From contig JBFIES010000001.1 in the NCBI GenBank assembly GCA_041603235.1, positions 186,001 through 250,000 on the forward strand: DNA of 64,000 nucleotides. The letters are read 5' to 3'. A program made the position numbers and the translations under genes. Every line of letters starts with the position of its first letter. The stretch's first letter is position 1. A model generated the notes under the pieces. The model was not told the DNA's origin. It did not search any database and worked only from the letters and a program-made list of their open reading frames with translations. Shown one piece after another: positions 35,919 to 44,137 of the stretch. Source of the DNA: Panacagrimonas sp041603235. GTDB lineage: Bacteria > Pseudomonadota > Gammaproteobacteria > Nevskiales > Nevskiaceae.

Positions 35919-37157
35919 TCAAAAACCTGGATCGTCCTGCAAGCGCTTGCGGCGACGCAGCTTACGTTCGGTTTCCGCTCTGTCCGCCGTGCGCGGCTTC
36001 ATAAGGTCGGAGCGCGTATCGAGCCAGTCGGCTGCCACTGACCACACCTGGTCCTGCGCCTTGGAACCGGCCAGCACGCCCATATGCCCACCTGCTGCGA
36101 CCCGGTACTGCTTATCTTCCGAAGCGACCAGTTCCAGGCTCTTTCTCGCGGCATCCGGCGTCACAAGCGTGTCAGTCTGACCTGCAAAAATCAGCACGGA
36201 ACAGGTGATCCTGCTGAACTCCATGATCTGGCCATCGAGTTCGATGCTGCCGCGGGACAAGTCGTTGTCGATCGCAAATTTCACGAACATGTCCTGCACC
36301 AGCCGCCCCGGATACGCCAGCATGTTGTTCAGAAAGCTGGACGTCGTGGTGTGGCTTTCGACGAACTCCCGATCCCACAGGCGCAGAACCAGATCCCAGT
36401 AGGTGGTGATACTGCCCACCGGATTGGTGAGTTTGAATGCCAGTGAATTCGCCCAGCCCGGAATGCTCAGTTTTTCAGGCGCAAGGTCATGCAATCTGAA
36501 ACTGGTGAACTTGCGCACCATCTCCGCCGGCTTCATCAGGGCCGCCGTCAACTGCCCCATGATGCTGCCCTGTCGCGTATCAATGGGGCTGGCCACAGTG
36601 ACGATATTTCTCAGATGCTGATCATCTGAAATGCCGGCATACATCAGGCTGAAAAGCCCGCCCAGACACCAGCCAAACAATGTCAGGTCCTGAACCTGTG
36701 AATGTTCACGAATCCGCTTGAGCGCCTCGGGCATCAGATCGTTGACATAATCCGACAAACCATAGTGCGCCTGCTCGCGGCCGGGCTCGCCCCAGTCGAT
36801 GAGATACACGCGATACCCACGTGCAACAAAATACTTGACCAGACTGCGATTGGGCATGAGGTCGAAGATGGTGTGTCGCGCGGCCAGTGGCGGCACAAAA
36901 ACCAGTGGCACGCCCCGGGATTCTTCCTGCGTGGGCATGCTACTGCCATCACAGAGCTGGATTTCGCTCTCGTCCAGCGGCGGGTAATACCGTACCGAGG
37001 TAATGCCGTAGGTGTGAATCACCTCGTGAGTGGTCTGCTCGGAATGCACCATGGTGCCCGGCATGAAAATACGATCGAAGGCATTGTTCGCTACCGCTGC
37101 CACGCGTTCGTTCAGTGCCAGCCCCTGATCCTTCAGTCTTTTAAGAATGGCCATCAT
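35919..37157 (-). CDS. PHA synthase-like alpha/beta hydrolase (PhaC family)
   Basis: A 412-residue protein with the polyester-synthase lipase box GWCLGG, nucleophile Cys164, Asp in GQTDTLVTP and His in AAGGHMGVLAG. PPLAARHTIFDLMPNRSLVKYF and YRVYLIDWGEPG are PhaC hallmarks. The length is closer to class III PhaC than to class I (about 590). The class III partner PhaE is not here. It is preceded on the same strand by an acyl-CoA synthetase whose stop touches its ATG, so the two are cotranscribed. It would polymerise hydroxyacyl-CoA, or act on another acyl-CoA. Confidence 0.82.
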   Translation of the reverse strand: MMAILKRLKDQGLALNERVAAVANNAFDRIFMPGTMVHSEQTTHEVIHTYGITSVRYYPPLDESEIQLCDGSSMPTQEESRGVPLVFVPPLAARHTIFDLMPNRSLVKYFVARGYRVYLIDWGEPGREQAHYGLSDYVNDLMPEALKRIREHSQVQDLTLFGWCLGGLFSLMYAGISDDQHLRNIVTVASPIDTRQGSIMGQLTAALMKPAEMVRKFTSFRLHDLAPEKLSIPGWANSLAFKLTNPVGSITTYWDLVLRLWDREFVESHTTTSSFLNNMLAYPGRLVQDMFVKFAIDNDLSRGSIELDGQIMEFSRITCSVLIFAGQTDTLVTPDAARKSLELVASEDKQYRVAAGGHMGVLAGSKAQDQVWSVAADWLDTRSDLMKPRTADRAETERKLRRRKRLQDDPGF

Positions 37158-38837
37158 CTAATCCCAGACAATCTTGCGGCGGCGAGACGCCCAGCCGTCC
37201 ACCTGTGCTGCGTAGTGGGCTTCGACGACATTGCGCTTGATCTTCATGGTCGGCGTGAGAAACCCATTGGCGATGTCCCAAGGCGCTTTCACAACGACGA
37301 GAAAATCCAGCACTTCCTGCGGTTCCAGATCGCTGTTGATGTCATCGAGCATGTTCGCCAATTCGCGTTCGAGAACCGCCCTGCCCCGGTCGTCTGAAGT
37401 CAGTTGCTCTCTCGCCGCCTCGCTGAGCACGGCCAAGGCATAGGGCTGCGGACGCCCTGAACCTGACACACAGGCCGCTTCAATCGCGACGTGATGCGTC
37501 AGCTGATTCTCGATCGGCGCGGGCGCTACATACTTTCCCTTGCTGGTCTTGAACAGATCCTTGACCCGGCCGGTGATCTGCAGTCGCCCCTTGTCATCGA
37601 TCACACCGCGGTCACCGGTGTGCAGCCAGCCCTTGGCATCAATCGCCTTGTCGGTCTGCGACTTGCTACGGTGATAACCCATCATCGTGCAAGGGCTTTT
37701 GACAAGTATCTCGCCGTCAGCAGCAATTCGGCACTGCACACCTGGCGCAGGCTGACCGACGGTGCCTACCCGCACCTGCCCGGGACGACTGACATGTGAG
37801 TAGGCGAAATTCTCACTCATGCCATAGACCTCCAGAAGCTCCAGGCCCAGCTCGCGATACCAGTTCACGATGGCAGGAGCCAATGGCGCAGCGCCTGTCA
37901 TCGCAATGCGAGTGTGATCCAGCCCCAGCTCCTGCAACAATTTTCGCTTCACGATGCCGCCAATAACCGGCGTGCGGAACAAGAGTTTCTGTCGCGCAGT
38001 CGGCAACTTCTGCTGGATGCCCTGATAGAACTTCGTCCACAAACGCGGCACCGAGAAGAACAGCGTCGGTCGCGCACGTTTCAGGTCCTCGGCGAAGGTG
38101 GGCAGTGACTCCGCAAAATAAACACGAAATCCATGGCGTAGCGACGACGCCTCCACCGCTGCCCGCTCTGCCGTATGGGCCAGCGGCAGGTAGGACAACA
38201 TTCGATCCCGGTTGGTGATCTGCAGGAGTTGGGCCAGCCCCTGCGCGGAACTGAGCATGGCATCGAAACTGATCTTGACGCCCTTGGGGTTTCCAGTGCT
38301 GCCAGAGGTGTAGATGATGGTAGCCAGCTGAGAAGGCTTGCGACGCACAGCCACCTTGATGGGCTGCGTCTGACTGACAATGTCATGCCACTGCGGCATG
38401 TTGCTATCCGCACCTAGCGGCAGGGCCAGCAGAGGCAAGGTATCTGGTAGACCTTCTTGCAATGTTGCCCAATCCTGCTCGTCGAGCTTGCCGACAAACA
38501 GCAGTTTGATCCTGGCGTGATCCACGATGTAGCGGCCGGTCTCGGCGTTCAAGGTGGTGTACAGGGGCACGCTGACATGCCCGGCCATCCATATGGCGAG
38601 GTCCGCCATGATCCAGTGCGCACAGTTCTTGGACAGGATGCCAATGCTGCTCCCGCTTGCGAGCTTGAGTGTCTTCAGGTGCGCGGCCATGCGGCGAGCC
38701 TGATTGGAAACCTCGGCCCAGGTGTAATCAGTTACCCCGCCCTTGTCTGGCTGGGTGAGGTAAATAGCCTGTGGCTGCGTCAGCTCCCAGTGATGGAACC
38801 AGTCCAGCAGCGTCTGTTTCTCCTCTTTTTTGCTCAT
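37158..38837 (-). CDS. Long-chain acyl-CoA synthetase (AMP-forming)
   Basis: A 559-residue member of the ANL superfamily that activates a fatty acid to acyl-CoA with ATP. Core motifs: A3 TIIYTSGSTGNPKGV, the AHTAERAAVE region, EVYGMSE (A5), GWLHTGDRGVID (A7/A8) and GRVKDLFKTSKGKYVAP. The catalytic lysine region PTMKIKR is near the C-terminus. No membrane segment. It is the first gene of a two-gene operon with the PhaC-like protein and could supply it with acyl-CoA (inference). Confidence 0.92.
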   Translation of the reverse strand: MSKKEEKQTLLDWFHHWELTQPQAIYLTQPDKGGVTDYTWAEVSNQARRMAAHLKTLKLASGSSIGILSKNCAHWIMADLAIWMAGHVSVPLYTTLNAETGRYIVDHARIKLLFVGKLDEQDWATLQEGLPDTLPLLALPLGADSNMPQWHDIVSQTQPIKVAVRRKPSQLATIIYTSGSTGNPKGVKISFDAMLSSAQGLAQLLQITNRDRMLSYLPLAHTAERAAVEASSLRHGFRVYFAESLPTFAEDLKRARPTLFFSVPRLWTKFYQGIQQKLPTARQKLLFRTPVIGGIVKRKLLQELGLDHTRIAMTGAAPLAPAIVNWYRELGLELLEVYGMSENFAYSHVSRPGQVRVGTVGQPAPGVQCRIAADGEILVKSPCTMMGYHRSKSQTDKAIDAKGWLHTGDRGVIDDKGRLQITGRVKDLFKTSKGKYVAPAPIENQLTHHVAIEAACVSGSGRPQPYALAVLSEAAREQLTSDDRGRAVLERELANMLDDINSDLEPQEVLDFLVVVKAPWDIANGFLTPTMKIKRNVVEAHYAAQVDGWASRRRKIVWD

Positions 38838-39023
38838 CTCAGCTTCAAGTGACCAATTTTTCTAATGAACTGATTCTGGCAGACCTGCGTTCCAAACGCG
38901 GTGGCCGAAGGTGCACGCGGTTCTGGCAGAGGCGCAGCGAGACCCGGCCTTTCATCTGCGAAACGGCAATACACGGCACAATGGCAGGCTGACACACCCA
39001 AGATTTGGGGAGCACAAAGACTG

Positions 39024-40448
39024 ATGGACCCGTTGAAAATGTCTGCGACAGAGATGTCGCAAAGCCTGCGTAGCGGGCAGATTCGTTCTCGAGCGCTGGT
39101 GGACGCGCACATAGCGCGCATCGTTGCCGTGAACGGCAAGATCAACGCCATGGTGCAGTTTCGTTTTGATGAGGCGCGCGCCGAAGCCGATGCAGCCGAT
39201 GAGCAACTGGCGGGCGGCGGCGATGATCTTCCACCACTGCTGGGCGTGCCATGCTCCATCAAAGAAAACTTTGCGTTTACGGGTTTTCCGCAAGTTTCCG
39301 GGATGGTGTCGCGACGCGACGCTGTGGCTCAGACCGAAGCACCAACCGTCAGCCGCCTGCGCGAGGCCGGCGCCATCGTCATGGGCTTTTCCAACACGCC
39401 CGAGTTATGCATGTGGATGGAGACCAATAACCGCGTTTATGGCCGCACCGGGAACCCCTACGACCCGCGTCATATTGCGGGCGGCTCCAGTGGCGGAGAA
39501 GGCAGCCTGATTGGCGCCGGGGCCTCGCCCTTTGGTCTGGGTGCAGACGTGGGCGGCTCCATTCGCTTTCCAGCGTTCTTCAACGGCGTCTTCGGCCATA
39601 AACCCACACCGGGCATCGTGCCCAATACCGGGCAATATCCGGAACCCGCTGGCGACATGAACTTCAACTGCGTCACTGGCCCGATCGCGCGGCGCGCGCA
39701 GGACCTGTGGCCCCTCTTGAACATCCTCGCCGGCCCCGACGGCCTTGATCCGATCTGCGAAGCCGGCACGCTCAAAGGAGACCCGGCAGGGGTTGAGCTG
39801 GGCAAGCTGCGCATCTTCTCCATTGAAAATGACGGCCGGCGTAAAGTCTCCCGCGACCTGGTCGATGCGCAGGCCCGCGCCGCACGCTGGCTGGGGGATC
39901 AGGGACAGCAATTGAGCTATCTAAGACCGCCCTCTCTGAAGAAATCTTTCGAAATCTGGTCGGCCATGATGAAGGCGACAGGTCCGGAGCCCTTCTCGAA
40001 GCAGCTCGGTGAAGGCACGGCCATCAGTCCGCTATTGCATTTGATGCGCTGGCCAATTGGCAAGACACCGCACACCCTGCCCGCACTGGTTCTGGCCGCG
40101 CTCGACCAGCTGCCCATGAACCCGGACAAGATGGTCCGTCTGGGCAAAGAGCTGCGCGCCGAACTGATCCAGACACTGGGAGAAGATGGCGTTCTGCTCT
40201 ATCCGCCCTACACACGCCCGGCTCCGCGTCACAATCATCCGCTGATGACGCCGTTCGATTTCGCCTATTGCGGCATCTTCAACGTGCTGGGCTTTCCATC
40301 AACGCAGGTGCCTCTGGGCCTGAATGCGAAAGGCCTTCCGCTGGGCACCCAGGTTATCGCGGCACCTGGCAATGATGCGTTGACCATTGCGGTTGCAGAA
40401 GCACTGGAAAAGCAGTTCGGTGGTTGGGTCTTTCCCGATGCACTCTGA
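39024..40448 (+). CDS. Amidase (amidase-signature family)
   Basis: A 474-residue amidase-signature enzyme. The Ser-cisSer-Lys triad is visible: Lys80 in CSIKENF, serines 155/156 in GGSSGGEGS and the nucleophile Ser179 in DVGGSIRFP. It resembles the FAAH-like branch (PTPGIVPNTGQYPEP, FGHKP). The ATG at 39024 is chosen for GGGGAG upstream; the in-frame start at 38901 lacks support. Substrate unknown. No GatB/GatC partners are adjacent, so it is not the GatCAB subunit. Confidence 0.9.
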   Translation: MDPLKMSATEMSQSLRSGQIRSRALVDAHIARIVAVNGKINAMVQFRFDEARAEADAADEQLAGGGDDLPPLLGVPCSIKENFAFTGFPQVSGMVSRRDAVAQTEAPTVSRLREAGAIVMGFSNTPELCMWMETNNRVYGRTGNPYDPRHIAGGSSGGEGSLIGAGASPFGLGADVGGSIRFPAFFNGVFGHKPTPGIVPNTGQYPEPAGDMNFNCVTGPIARRAQDLWPLLNILAGPDGLDPICEAGTLKGDPAGVELGKLRIFSIENDGRRKVSRDLVDAQARAARWLGDQGQQLSYLRPPSLKKSFEIWSAMMKATGPEPFSKQLGEGTAISPLLHLMRWPIGKTPHTLPALVLAALDQLPMNPDKMVRLGKELRAELIQTLGEDGVLLYPPYTRPAPRHNHPLMTPFDFAYCGIFNVLGFPSTQVPLGLNAKGLPLGTQVIAAPGNDALTIAVAEALEKQFGGWVFPDAL

Positions 40449-40475
40449 AAAATCCTGATCAGCATTCTCACCGTG

Positions 40476-41300
40476 ATGACATTGCGCCTCCTCAGCATCG
40501 GCCTCGCCGCTGCCAGCCTTTGCCTGTTTCATTCCTCCGCAATGGCGGCCAATAGTCTGCAGCCGGGCGAGGCCTCACGGCTCACCGTTGGCGGAGGCTT
40601 CGGGGTCCTGAGCCGGCCCGACTATCGCGGCTCCGCCGAAACGGACAGCCTGGCACTACCCCTGCCCTATGTTGCGTACGAAAGTCGAAAGCTGCAGCTG
40701 ACGCGCGAGGGTCTCGTCGCCAAGTTGCTCAATCTGGAGAATCTTCAGATTCGTCTGAGCGGCTCCGGCGCTCTGCCCGGCAACGACAGCGAACAGACTA
40801 CCCGCCGCGGAATGCCTGAACTCCTGCCGACCTTCGAGCTAGGCCCATCCCTGGACTGGAGATTTTCAGAGCGTGGGGGTGACTGGGAACTGCGCCTGCC
40901 AGTGCGGGCTGCGGTCGCCTCCGACCTGAGCGAGACGGAAAACATCGGCTGGATTGCCAATCCAAATCTGCACTTTGAGCGCGAGCGCCAGCATGGCGCC
41001 TGGGAAGTCGAAACCTCCGCCGGCATCGGGCCCGTATGGGCAAGCCGCAAATATCATCGATATTTCTACCAGGTGGAAACCCGGTACGCCCTGCCCGATC
41101 GTCCGGCCTACGATCCCGGCGGGGGTTACAGCGGTTTGCGCGGCACGGCCTACATGGGCCTGCGCCGCGGTCCCTGGCGCTTTGGTTTGCGCATCACGCA
41201 TGACCGGCTAGATGGGGCCCGGTTCGAGGACAGCCCGCTGGTCGAGCGCGACAGCAGCACCGTCATCGGCGTGGGCTTGTTCTATACCTTTTGGACCTGA
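40476..41300 (+). CDS. MipA/OmpV family outer-membrane protein
   Basis: A 274-residue beta-barrel protein. Signal peptide MTLRLLSIGLAAASLCLF with cleavage after SSAMA. The mature part alternates polar and aromatic residues as in barrels (GVLSRPDYRGSAETDSLALPLPYVAYES is diagnostic of MipA/OmpV) and ends in a C-terminal Phe/Trp-rich strand (GVGLFYTFWT) suited for BAM recognition. Relatives scaffold MltA or act as porins. ATG at 40476, with an adjacent GTG at 40473. It is the last chromosomal gene before the island. Confidence 0.88.
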   Translation: MTLRLLSIGLAAASLCLFHSSAMAANSLQPGEASRLTVGGGFGVLSRPDYRGSAETDSLALPLPYVAYESRKLQLTREGLVAKLLNLENLQIRLSGSGALPGNDSEQTTRRGMPELLPTFELGPSLDWRFSERGGDWELRLPVRAAVASDLSETENIGWIANPNLHFERERQHGAWEVETSAGIGPVWASRKYHRYFYQVETRYALPDRPAYDPGGGYSGLRGTAYMGLRRGPWRFGLRITHDRLDGARFEDSPLVERDSSTVIGVGLFYTFWT

Positions 41301-41360
41301 ATCAGGCCCATCGCCGCTGAGTAATCAGGGCTAGGGCTCATTACTCAAAGAATGAGCGCT

Positions 41361-41388
41361 CCAATTCATTGAAATTTCAATGAATTGG
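41361..41388. repeat. Perfect 28-bp palindrome at left junction
   Basis: Arms CCAATTCATTGAAA and TTTCAATGAATTGG with no spacer. Its last three bases are the first three of attL, so on the minus strand it begins with the tRNA CCA. It is probably the original 3' hairpin of the tRNA-Val gene, left behind when the island inserted. Confidence 0.7.
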
Positions 41389-41435
41389 TAGGCGCGAGAG
41401 GACTCGAACCTCCGACCCCTACCATGTCAAGGTAG
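41386..41435 (-). repeat. attL: displaced 3' part of tRNA-Val
   Basis: Fifty bases identical to 57267–57316. It covers the 3' anticodon arm, variable loop, T arm, acceptor 3' strand and CCA. The identity stops exactly at the outer edge of the anticodon stem (CTACC–7 bp–GGTAG), a typical integrase core with crossover in the anticodon loop. Not a functional tRNA: the 5' half is absent here. Confidence 0.92.
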
Positions 41436-41468
41436 AGAATAAGGGTCCATTTCCGTCCATAACGCGTC

Positions 41469-41483
41469 TAACTTATTGATTTT
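41469..41483 (+). repeat. Left copy of 15-bp end repeat
   Basis: TAACTTATTGATTTT, identical and in the same orientation at 57251–57265, both just inside the island ends. Confidence 0.55.
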
Positions 41484-41516
41484 ACTTCCACTGAGATTCA
41501 CTATAGTCCGCGTATG

Positions 41517-41536
41517 TTTTCCGTATTTTTTCCGTA
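41517..41536 (+). repeat. Left copy of 20-bp integrase arm-like site
   Basis: Two TTTTCCGTA units separated by TT. An identical 20-bp block is at 57201–57220. The position between the core and int suits an integrase arm-binding site. Confidence 0.65.
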
Positions 41537-41565
41537 ATTTTCCAATGCATAAAATTCTATAAAAG

Positions 41566-42714
41566 ATGGACCTCAGCAAAGTTCAAGCGCGAGAGAAACT
41601 GAAGTGGCGGAGGGAGCCGTACTGGCAACGAATCTCCGCCGGGCACTTCCTCGGATTTCGGCCCTCCAAGATTGGCAAGGGTGGCTCGTGGATAAGTCGC
41701 TACTACGATAGCGCCAAGCAGAAAGATATTGAGCATGCGCTCGGGGACTATGGGGACAGTCCCGCAAATCGGCGTCACGGCTTAGCTCTTCGCGACGCCG
41801 CTGCTTGGTTTGAGCATATCTCGATTGGCGGAACCCCCAAGACAGTAACGGTCCGGCATGCGTGCGAAACCTATGCGAAAAGTCGAAGCGACGCAGCAGC
41901 CCGATTCAAGCGTTACGTCTACGATGAGCCCATCGCGAATATCAGCCTCCATAAGCTCAATGATCGGCAGGTACGCGAATGGCGACAGATGCTGGAATCC
42001 CGTCCGGCACTCATCACGAGGCGGCGAGAGGGACTGCCGATAACGAGGCAGCGTAGCCAAGCAACGGTAAATCGCGATCTTGTATGCCTCAGAGCTGCTC
42101 TTAACGCGGCATTAGATCGCGGCGAGGTGGCCACCAATCGGGCATGGCACTCAGCCCTCAAGCCATACGAAGGCGTAGGCGGAAAGAGGAACGTGTACCT
42201 AGATCGGTCTCAACGGAGAAGTCTGCTTAACCACCTACCATCAGATTGCCGCGCATTTGCGCACGCAATGTGCCTCCTACCCTTTCGACCAGGCGCACTG
42301 GCAGGTCTCCGCGTATTAGATTTTGATCATCGGCGCAGGGAATTGTCCATAGATAAAGACAAAGCTAATGGTCGTCGGCGAATTGTTGTTCCGCCCCAGA
42401 CCGCACAATTTTTGAGGGACGCATGCGAGGATAAGCCACCAACTGCCTACATGTTTGCACGGTCAGATGGCCGGCCTTGGGATAAAGACATGTGGAAAGG
42501 ACCAATCAAGACCGCCATCCACTCTGCGGCACTGCCTGATGCCGCGACAATCTACACGCTACGCCACTCCACCATCACCGACCTCGTCGTAGGCGGGCTA
42601 GATTTACTCACGGTGGCTCAACTATCTGGCACCTCTGTCCGAATGATCGAGAGACATTACGGTCATTTACAGAGCGAGCGGGCCGCGGAAGCGCTAGCTG
42701 GACTAGGTCTATAA
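41566..42714 (+). CDS. Tyrosine recombinase / integrase
   Basis: A 382-residue site-specific recombinase that should move the island in and out of tRNA-Val. The N-terminal arm-binding part is followed by a SAM-like core-binding domain (about 90–190). The catalytic domain has Arg241 (LLPFRPGALAGLR), Arg333–His334 (YTLRHSTITDLV) and the nucleophile Tyr365 (MIERHYGHL). The usual His of the HxxR box is a Tyr (330), a tolerated variant in some integrases. The gene lies 130 bp inside attL and reads toward the island interior. Confidence 0.95.
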   Translation: MDLSKVQAREKLKWRREPYWQRISAGHFLGFRPSKIGKGGSWISRYYDSAKQKDIEHALGDYGDSPANRRHGLALRDAAAWFEHISIGGTPKTVTVRHACETYAKSRSDAAARFKRYVYDEPIANISLHKLNDRQVREWRQMLESRPALITRRREGLPITRQRSQATVNRDLVCLRAALNAALDRGEVATNRAWHSALKPYEGVGGKRNVYLDRSQRRSLLNHLPSDCRAFAHAMCLLPFRPGALAGLRVLDFDHRRRELSIDKDKANGRRRIVVPPQTAQFLRDACEDKPPTAYMFARSDGRPWDKDMWKGPIKTAIHSAALPDAATIYTLRHSTITDLVVGGLDLLTVAQLSGTSVRMIERHYGHLQSERAAEALAGLGL

Positions 42715-43197
42715 ATTCGACCAATTCAATTCTTCTTCGGACTCGGTTGGCAGCGCCAAACATATGCCGATTGACCGTAGTCGTTCGGCCACTTCTACCA
42801 CCTTCTCAGGGAGCGGAAACTGCGAATTAAGCCGTACCGAATAGATATAGATGCTGCGGATCCAGCCGTCCTCCAGCTCTAGAACAGTCTCGGATTGCAC
42901 GCGCTCAGGTTCGTGTATGTGAAACGAATAGCAAAGCGCCATGCCCTGCTCGCAACCATTTCTCGTACATGCCACTGAAATTTGAGTCAGGGGCGCTGGA
43001 CGCCCAACAAACCATTCTTCCCATTCGGCAAGCTTCAGTACTACTTCTGATTTCCCTTGGATATTGCACGTTTTGGAAAGAAGTGAAACTTTTGGATGCA
43101 AGCTCGAAACAAATGAAGCCGGCGCTTCTTCACGATTTCTCAGAGCCGCATAAGATCTGCATGCCGCCTGCACGTCCGCAAACGGGCCAAAAATCAT
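42709..43197 (-). CDS. Hypothetical protein, possible NTF2/SnoaL-like fold
   Basis: A 162-residue protein. The start at 43197 (MIFGPFADVQAAC) is set by AAGGAG five bases upstream; the longer reading to 43293 lacks such a site. The pattern of a helical N-terminus, LHPKVSLLSKTCNIQGKSEV, then alternating strands (ISVACTRNGCEQGMALCYSFHI, VQSETVLELEDGWIRSIYIYSV) resembles the NTF2-like alpha+beta barrel; this is my reading of the pattern, not a match. Its 3' end overlaps the integrase stop by six bases, tail to tail. Confidence 0.6.
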   Translation of the reverse strand: MIFGPFADVQAACRSYAALRNREEAPASFVSSLHPKVSLLSKTCNIQGKSEVVLKLAEWEEWFVGRPAPLTQISVACTRNGCEQGMALCYSFHIHEPERVQSETVLELEDGWIRSIYIYSVRLNSQFPLPEKVVEVAERLRSIGICLALPTESEEELNWSNL

Positions 43198-44137
43198 TCT
43201 GACTCCTTCAATTCCTGGGGATTGAGTTGATCGCGACGCATCGACCGAATTTCCTTTGTTTATCCTGCTTGTCGCCCTCCTAGTATCTCGCAAATCGTTC
43301 GCGACCCACAGAGGTTTTCTTACCGAAAAGCTAGGTTATGGGCGCTGAACTAATGGGTGCAATCCTGTGACACGGCATGACTGAGGCTGCTCCGTAACAT
43401 CGCACGGACCGTACCCAATTAGCGCAGAGACTTCACCGCAATGGACTCCCATGGGCCTACCCCCATCCAACCAAACATCGCATTAGGTCCCTCACTATTG
43501 CAGTGTCCAATGACGAAGGACTGGACACCTTGGACCCTAGAAGGCTTGTTCGCGCTGCCGTCGAGACATTAATCACGCTGCCCAATGCGAGCAAAACGCT
43601 ACAACACTTCGTACCCCGCCACCGGCACGGAGCTCACCCCATCTGACCGACACCTGATTCTTAGGAGAGGAGCCGGAGGAGCCTACGACAAAACCATGTC
43701 TGAGAGCTTGTTGACCAGCTTAGAAAGGGAAATGACCGATCGGAGATCTTCCAACTCCAAGACCCAAGCACACCTCGAAAAATTCCGGCTGGTACAACCC
43801 AATACGACGGCATTTGGCGCTCGGATATCAATTCCCGTCACCGGCTGTGAGGAACCCGACCGATATCTGTCTGTGAAGAGGGGCAACTCCAACTCCAAGG
43901 TCATGATTCGCCGAAGGCGACAGCTTCAGTTTTCCAATGCGCGGGCAATGCAAATATCAATGCGCTATGAACCGAGCCAAGGTACCGCTGAACAATCTCA
44001 ATGCGCGATCTCATGTTCGAGTCAATGTGCGGGGCCAGATCAATGCGCGCAATGGGCGTCTCCTTAGGCGTGCACATCCGCGCATTGCTCAGTGCCTACA
44101 CGCACACGGAGGAAAGAATCACGCCTTGAGCATGCAT
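43198..44137. other. 940-bp gene-poor segment of the island
   Basis: No convincing gene. A 160-codon ORF (43585–44067, plus) exists, but it has no family likeness, and its C-terminal part (QCA triplets) merely translates the CAATGCGC repeats. A short block (TCCAACTCCAAG) occurs twice, near 43749 and 43887. The right-hand part contains the iteron-like cluster. Likely a regulatory or origin region. Confidence 0.5.
43934..44087. repeat. Iteron-like CAATGCGCG repeat cluster (candidate origin)
   Basis: Five direct copies of a YCAATGYGCG motif start at 43934, 43957, 43998, 44022 and 44040, and one inverted copy (CGCGCATTG) is at 44079–44087. The cluster ends 50 bp from the stop of the RepA-like ATPase gene. 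Repeats beside a replication gene suit an origin; function is inferred. Confidence 0.5.

Noticed and set aside
41386..41435. Second tRNA-Val gene at the left end
   Set aside because: Only the 3' 50 bases are present; the acceptor 5' strand, the D arm and the 5' half of the anticodon arm's surroundings are missing.
43585..44067. 160-codon ORF in the island's gene-poor segment
   Set aside because: No family likeness, no convincing ribosome site, and its last third is just the CAATGCGC repeats read as QCA triplets. Described as part of the 940-bp segment instead.
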